Below, piece after piece: positions 60,883 through 64,000 of a stretch of DNA of 64,000 bases (position 1 is the stretch's first letter; every line of letters begins with the position of its first letter). The translations under genes and the position numbers were made by a program. The DNA is taken from positions 434,001-498,000 of the forward strand of contig NZ_VLLB01000002.1 in assembly GCF_007830455.1 (NCBI RefSeq), in the 5' to 3' direction. This DNA is from Pseudoduganella lurida. Lineage in GTDB: Bacteria; Pseudomonadota; Gammaproteobacteria; Burkholderiales; Burkholderiaceae_D. The notes under the pieces are model-generated. The model did no database searches. It saw nothing but the letters and a program-made list of their open reading frames with translations, and was not told the DNA's origin.

Positions 60883-61991
60883 GGCGCTGTTCGCGTTAAG
60901 TAGACATGCCGATCATGTCGGGAACTTTTCCGCGCCCTACTGGTCAGCGCTGCGCCCCGCCACGCCCACGCGCAGCCAGGCGGCAGGCGTCACCAGCGCG
61001 GCCGTATCGAGCACGCGCCGCCAGCCTGTGTAATTGGCCAGATAGCGGCTGGCTACCCCGTTAAAGCGCCGCAGCCAGGTCTTGAAGCGGCTGTGCCAGC
61101 CGTTCACGTGCTGCAAGTGGAACGCGCCGCGTGCGCGAACGCCGGCGCGCAGGTTGATGGTTTCGTGGGTCAGGCCCGCACGTTGCGCGAACGCCTGGTA
61201 AGCCTTGGCCGAATCGCTAATCAAGATGACATCCGGCACCAGCACGGGCAGCAGATGGACCATCAGCAGCTCGGTGGTGACCTGGCCGCGACCAGTGACG
61301 AACTCATGTGTTGTCGTGCCCCGGTCGCACGCGACCAGGATGCAGTCATGCTCGCGGCCGATGCCCCGGCGCGTCGCCTTGCCGCCGCGCCGCCGCGCCG
61401 GACGGTCCAGTGTGCGCGAACCCTTCTGCGATTCGAGCAAATAGGTTTCGTCGGCCTCCACCACGCTGCCCAAGAGGCCCGGTTGCTCGCGCCGCACACC
61501 GGCGATGAAACGGTGGCGCCAGCGAAAACTGGTCGAGCGCGCGACCGCGACCTGCTCCGCCGCCTTGCGGACCGGGCAGGCGTCCAGCAGACATTGCAGA
61601 TACGCCAGCCACTTGCCCTTCAGGCGCAGGCGCGCCAGGGGTGTGCCGGTCAGGGCGTTATAGGTCCGGCCACAGGCCAGGCAGCGGAAACGTTGCAGGC
61701 CGTTGGCCTGTCCGCAACGGTGGCTGCGACAGCCTTGGCAGCGCGGACACGGCCGCCCCGCGCCAGCCCCCTCGATCAACGCGATGCAATCCACTGCCGA
61801 CGTCTGCGCGTCAAGCCAGGTGCGCAGCGTCATCCGCTGCGCACCGATCAGATCGCCCCCGATGAGGGCATGAAATGTTTCCTGAAACGATGCAGTGTCC
61901 ATTGCCGGCTCCCCATCGCATGAGTTGGCTCAACCAATGCGTCGGACAGCAAACTGGACAGCAAGTTCCCCCACTTAACGCTGACAGCGCC
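60883..61991 (-). mobile_element. Complete IS1595-family insertion sequence
   Basis: The element spans 1109 bp. Its ends are inverted repeats starting GGCGCTGT, then two mismatches, then GCGTTAAGT (left 60883-60901, right 61991 back to 61973). It is flanked by perfect 8-bp direct repeats GTTGTCTT at 60875-60882 and 61992-61999, as expected for IS1595 transposition. It carries one leftward transposase gene. The perfect duplications and intact gene point to a recent insertion between the peptidase gene and a small secreted-protein gene; rejoining the flanks restores a continuous intergenic sequence. Confidence 0.92.
60937..61902 (-). CDS. IS1595-family transposase (DDE, ISXO2-like)
   Basis: The 321-residue transposase has an N-terminal zinc-ribbon-like part (CPRCQGCRSHRCG and FRCLACGRTYNALTG, about residues 52-86) and a helix-turn-helix (VRKAAEQVAVARSTSFRWRH). 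The ISXO2-like catalytic domain has the acidic residues in VVEADETYLLESQKGS, LISDSAKAYQAF and HVNGWHSRFKTWLRRFNGVA, ending with the SRYLANYTGWRRVLD segment. It fills the element and looks functional, with no frameshift. Confidence 0.93.
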   Translation of the reverse strand: MDTASFQETFHALIGGDLIGAQRMTLRTWLDAQTSAVDCIALIEGAGAGRPCPRCQGCRSHRCGQANGLQRFRCLACGRTYNALTGTPLARLRLKGKWLAYLQCLLDACPVRKAAEQVAVARSTSFRWRHRFIAGVRREQPGLLGSVVEADETYLLESQKGSRTLDRPARRRGGKATRRGIGREHDCILVACDRGTTTHEFVTGRGQVTTELLMVHLLPVLVPDVILISDSAKAYQAFAQRAGLTHETINLRAGVRARGAFHLQHVNGWHSRFKTWLRRFNGVASRYLANYTGWRRVLDTAALVTPAAWLRVGVAGRSADQ

Positions 61992-61999
61992 GTTGTCTT
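61992..61999. repeat. Target-site duplication, right copy
   Basis: GTTGTCTT follows the right end of the insertion sequence directly and matches the left copy exactly. Confidence 0.9.
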
Positions 62000-62091
62000 C
62001 CGCTAAATGCTATTTGTCGCATAGTAATTCACAAATGGAATAAATACGCCCCTACCGGTATGATCGCTTCATCAACTCGAAAGGCAATCCG

Positions 62092-62379
62092 ATGAAGCAG
62101 GTTTCAGCAGTGTTATTAGCGATGATGCTGGCGGCGGCCACGCAGGGTGCCAGCGCCGCCGGCCACCAGCGGCGCGCCACCTTCGACGTCACCTTCACGG
62201 TCACCGCGGCCTGCGTGATCGATCCACAGGCCGGGACGGCGCTGGCCTGCACCGCCGGCACGCCCTACCGCATCATCCACGACGCGACGAGCCAGCCGGC
62301 CAGTGTGCCGGTCGCCTCGATCACGGCGCAACCTGCGACCACATCCGCCCTGCGCAACGGCGACACCGTCTACTTCTGA
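62092..62379 (+). CDS. Small secreted SCPU-like (spore coat U / Csu pilin-type) protein
   Basis: The 95-residue precursor has a Sec signal peptide (about residues 1-22, cleaved near ASA-AG). The mature part has ATFDVTFTVTAACVIDPQ, LACTAGTPYRIIHD and a C-terminal TSALRNGDTVYF. The pattern of a strand start, Cys, LACTAGTPY and a final strand resembles a short SCPU-domain protein as in Csu-type pilus and spore-coat U families, but usual members are about 150 residues, so it may be shortened. No usher or chaperone genes are nearby. Confidence 0.55.
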   Translation: MKQVSAVLLAMMLAAATQGASAAGHQRRATFDVTFTVTAACVIDPQAGTALACTAGTPYRIIHDATSQPASVPVASITAQPATTSALRNGDTVYF

Positions 62380-62758
62380 ACCGCGGGCGTCGGTCCGCAC
62401 CGCGCGACCGGGCGCACCTGGAACCGTCCGCGGCATTACGTCCAGCATTTTGTTTCCCGCTCAGTATTTTGTTTCCATTCTTCATTAGTTTTTTGCTATA
62501 TTTCCAGTCCTGCGAAAACCGATTTCTGCTTGACTGGGGCCCGCACAGGCGTATCTTTTACGGCAATTACCCGCGACAATAAGCCGCGACACCATGGCGT
62601 TACCACCTGCTGAACGTGCTTAGTCCGATCTCCCTGCCGGCCATCGACCCGCCGCGCCGCCCTGGCGCACCGGCGGGTATTGTCGCGTCCACGCGAAACG
62701 AAGTCTGCGCGCCCCCTTGCCACCCCCGCACCAAACCCTACCCAACGAGGACCCGTCG
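62380..62758. other. Intergenic region with direct repeat, no gene seen
   Basis: Nearly 380 bp before the multi-HAMP kinase. It contains two nearly identical 15-bp units 19 bp apart, CAGCATTTTGTTTCC at 62443-62457 and CAGTATTTTGTTTCC at 62462-62476, in an AT-rich segment likely to hold the promoter. No convincing gene is present. Confidence 0.5.
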
Positions 62759-64000
62759 ATGAACGACATGACCGAACTGCCGGAAGAGCTGGACCTGAAG
62801 CTGATCCTGCAGACCCTGATGGCCCTGAAGAAGGGCGATTTCTCGGCACGCATGCCGTCCGACTGGACCGGCGTCTCCGGCAAGATCGCCGACGTGCTGA
62901 ACGACATCATCGAAACCAACGAGCGCATCGTCAAATCGGTGACGGAAACCTCGCGCGTGGTGGGCCGCGAAGGCCGGCTGACGCAGCGCGCGCCCGTGAC
63001 CAACGTGTCCGGCGGCTGGGCCACGATCATCAGCGCCGTCAACACGCTGATCGACGACCTGGTGCGCCCGACCACCGAGATGGCGCGCGTGATCGGCGCC
63101 GTGGCGAAGGGCGACCTGTCGCAGACCATGGCGCTGGAAGTCGACGGCCATCCGCTGAAGGGCCAGTACCTGCGCGCGGCCACCACCGCGAACACGATGG
63201 TGGAACAGCTGCTGTCGTTCTCCTCGGAAGTCACGCGCGTGGCGCGCGAGGTCGGCACCGAGGGTAAATTGGGCGGCCAGGCGCAGGTGAAGGGCGTGGC
63301 CGGCACGTGGAAGGACTTGACCGACTCGGTAAACTCGATGGCGGGCAACCTGACCTCCCAGGTGCGCAACATCGCCGAGGTGACCACCGCCGTGGCCAAC
63401 GGCGACCTGTCCAAGAAGATCACGGTGGACGTGCGCGGCGAGATCCTGCAGCTCAAGGACACCATCAACGTGATGGTGGACCAGCTGCGCTCCTTCGCCT
63501 CCGAGGTCACGCGCGTGGCGCGCGAGGTGGGCACCGAAGGCAAGCTGGGTGGCCAGGCCTACGTGCCGGGCGTGGGCGGCACGTGGAAGGACTTGACGGA
63601 CAACGTGAACTTCATGGCGTCGAACCTGACGGGCCAGGTGAGGAACATCGCCGCGGTGACGACCGCCGTGGCGAACGGCGACCTGTCGAAGAAGATCACG
63701 GTGGATGTGAAGGGCGAGATCCTGGAACTGAAGAACACCATCAACGTAATGGTGGACCAGCTGTCCTCCTTCGCTTCGGAAGTGACGCGCGTGGCGCGGG
63801 AGGTGGGTACCGAAGGGAAGCTGGGCGGCCAGGCGCAGGTGAAGGGCGTGGCCGGCACCTGGAAGGACCTGACCGACTCGGTGAACTCGATGGCGGGCAA
63901 CCTGACGGGCCAGGTGCGCAACATCGCCGACGTGACGACGGCCGTGGCGAACGGCGACCTGTCGAAGAAGATCACGGTGGACGTGAAGGGCGAGATCCTC
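62759..64000 (+). CDS. Cytoplasmic multi-HAMP sensor protein, probably a hybrid histidine kinase (3' part outside the window)
   Basis: From ATG 62759 the frame stays open to the window edge (414 codons). After an N-terminal part ([20 protein letters not shown]) with no membrane segment comes a series of HAMP domains. From about 63223 these become near-identical 92-residue (276-bp) units; each has [56 protein letters not shown] and GEIL with [10 protein letters not shown]. Units begin near 63223, 63499 and 63775. This layout is known from group III (Nik1-like) hybrid kinases and bacterial relatives with HAMP repeats. The kinase part is not visible. Confidence 0.85.
   Translation, partial: MNDMTELPEELDLKLILQTLMALKKGDFSARMPSDWTGVSGKIADVLNDIIETNERIVKSVTETSRVVGREGRLTQRAPVTNVSGGWATIISAVNTLIDDLVRPTTEMARVIGAVAKGDLSQTMALEVDGHPLKGQYLRAATTANTMVEQLLSFSSEVTRVAREVGTEGKLGGQAQVKGVAGTWKDLTDSVNSMAGNLTSQVRNIAEVTTAVANGDLSKKITVDVRGEILQLKDTINVMVDQLRSFASEVTRVAREVGTEGKLGGQAYVPGVGGTWKDLTDNVNFMASNLTGQVRNIAAVTTAVANGDLSKKITVDVKGEILELKNTINVMVDQLSSFASEVTRVAREVGTEGKLGGQAQVKGVAGTWKDLTDSVNSMAGNLTGQVRNIADVTTAVANGDLSKKITVDVKGEIL

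Noticed and set aside
62620..63543. Leftward open frame opposite the multi-HAMP gene
   Set aside because: It is antisense to conserved HAMP repeats, repeats with the same period and has no domain of its own.

Overview
The window is GC-rich, densely coded DNA from a Gram-negative bacterium: it has outer-membrane L/P-ring flagellar genes, a lipoprotein box and Tat/Sec signal peptides. The high G/C at third positions, the small DUF3460-type protein, RecBCD and the multi-HAMP kinase together suggest a betaproteobacterium of the Oxalobacteraceae (Massilia / Pseudoduganella / Duganella-like). This placement is inferred from gene content only.

Positions 1-29516 hold one nearly complete flagellar locus. 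A leftward operon fliM-fliN-fliP-fliQ-fliR-flhB (flhB runs off the left edge) is separated by about 0.5 kb of AT-richer regulatory DNA from a rightward series: fliE-F-G-H-I-J, then fliD-S-T-K-L, fliA, motA-B, flgM-N and a free-standing flagellar glucosaminidase. flgA points left at 18611-19321. flgB-C-D-E-F-G-H-I-J-K-L and a LafW-like gene follow. The order fliD-S-T-K-L-fliA-motA-motB is that of lafBCDEFSTU, so this is best read as a lateral (Flag-2 type) flagellar system with its own sigma factor, anti-sigma factor and stator. No flagellin, no LafK-type regulator and no chemotaxis gene is inside the window. FliM lacks the usual CheY-binding N-terminus, and FlhB has NPEH in place of the NPTH self-cleavage motif.

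Positions 29476-42452 hold mixed chromosomal genes: a PAS-GGDEF-EAL protein, a degenerate EAL protein, a DUF882 (MepK-like) peptidoglycan peptidase, a class II glutamine amidotransferase, a PP2C-like phosphatase, a GNAT acetyltransferase, an orphan sulfate-binding protein, a PBP7-type endopeptidase, and a TetR / monooxygenase / aldo-keto reductase module with two palindromic candidate operators. Several short tandem repeats and REP-like palindromes lie between genes.

Positions 42470-51487 are recC-recB-recD (leftward, overlapping genes). A large CHASE-PAS-HisKA-HATPase-REC-HPt hybrid kinase follows. Next is a secreted or anchored PHP-type (CehA/McbA-like) hydrolase whose predicted N-terminus is a 12-unit, 12-bp repeat encoding a Cys-rich tract. 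After that come a MOSC protein with an alkyltransferase-like tail, exonuclease III, a prolyl oligopeptidase, an intact IS1595-family element with perfect 8-bp target duplications, a small SCPU-like secreted protein, and the start of a cytoplasmic multi-HAMP kinase that runs off the right edge.
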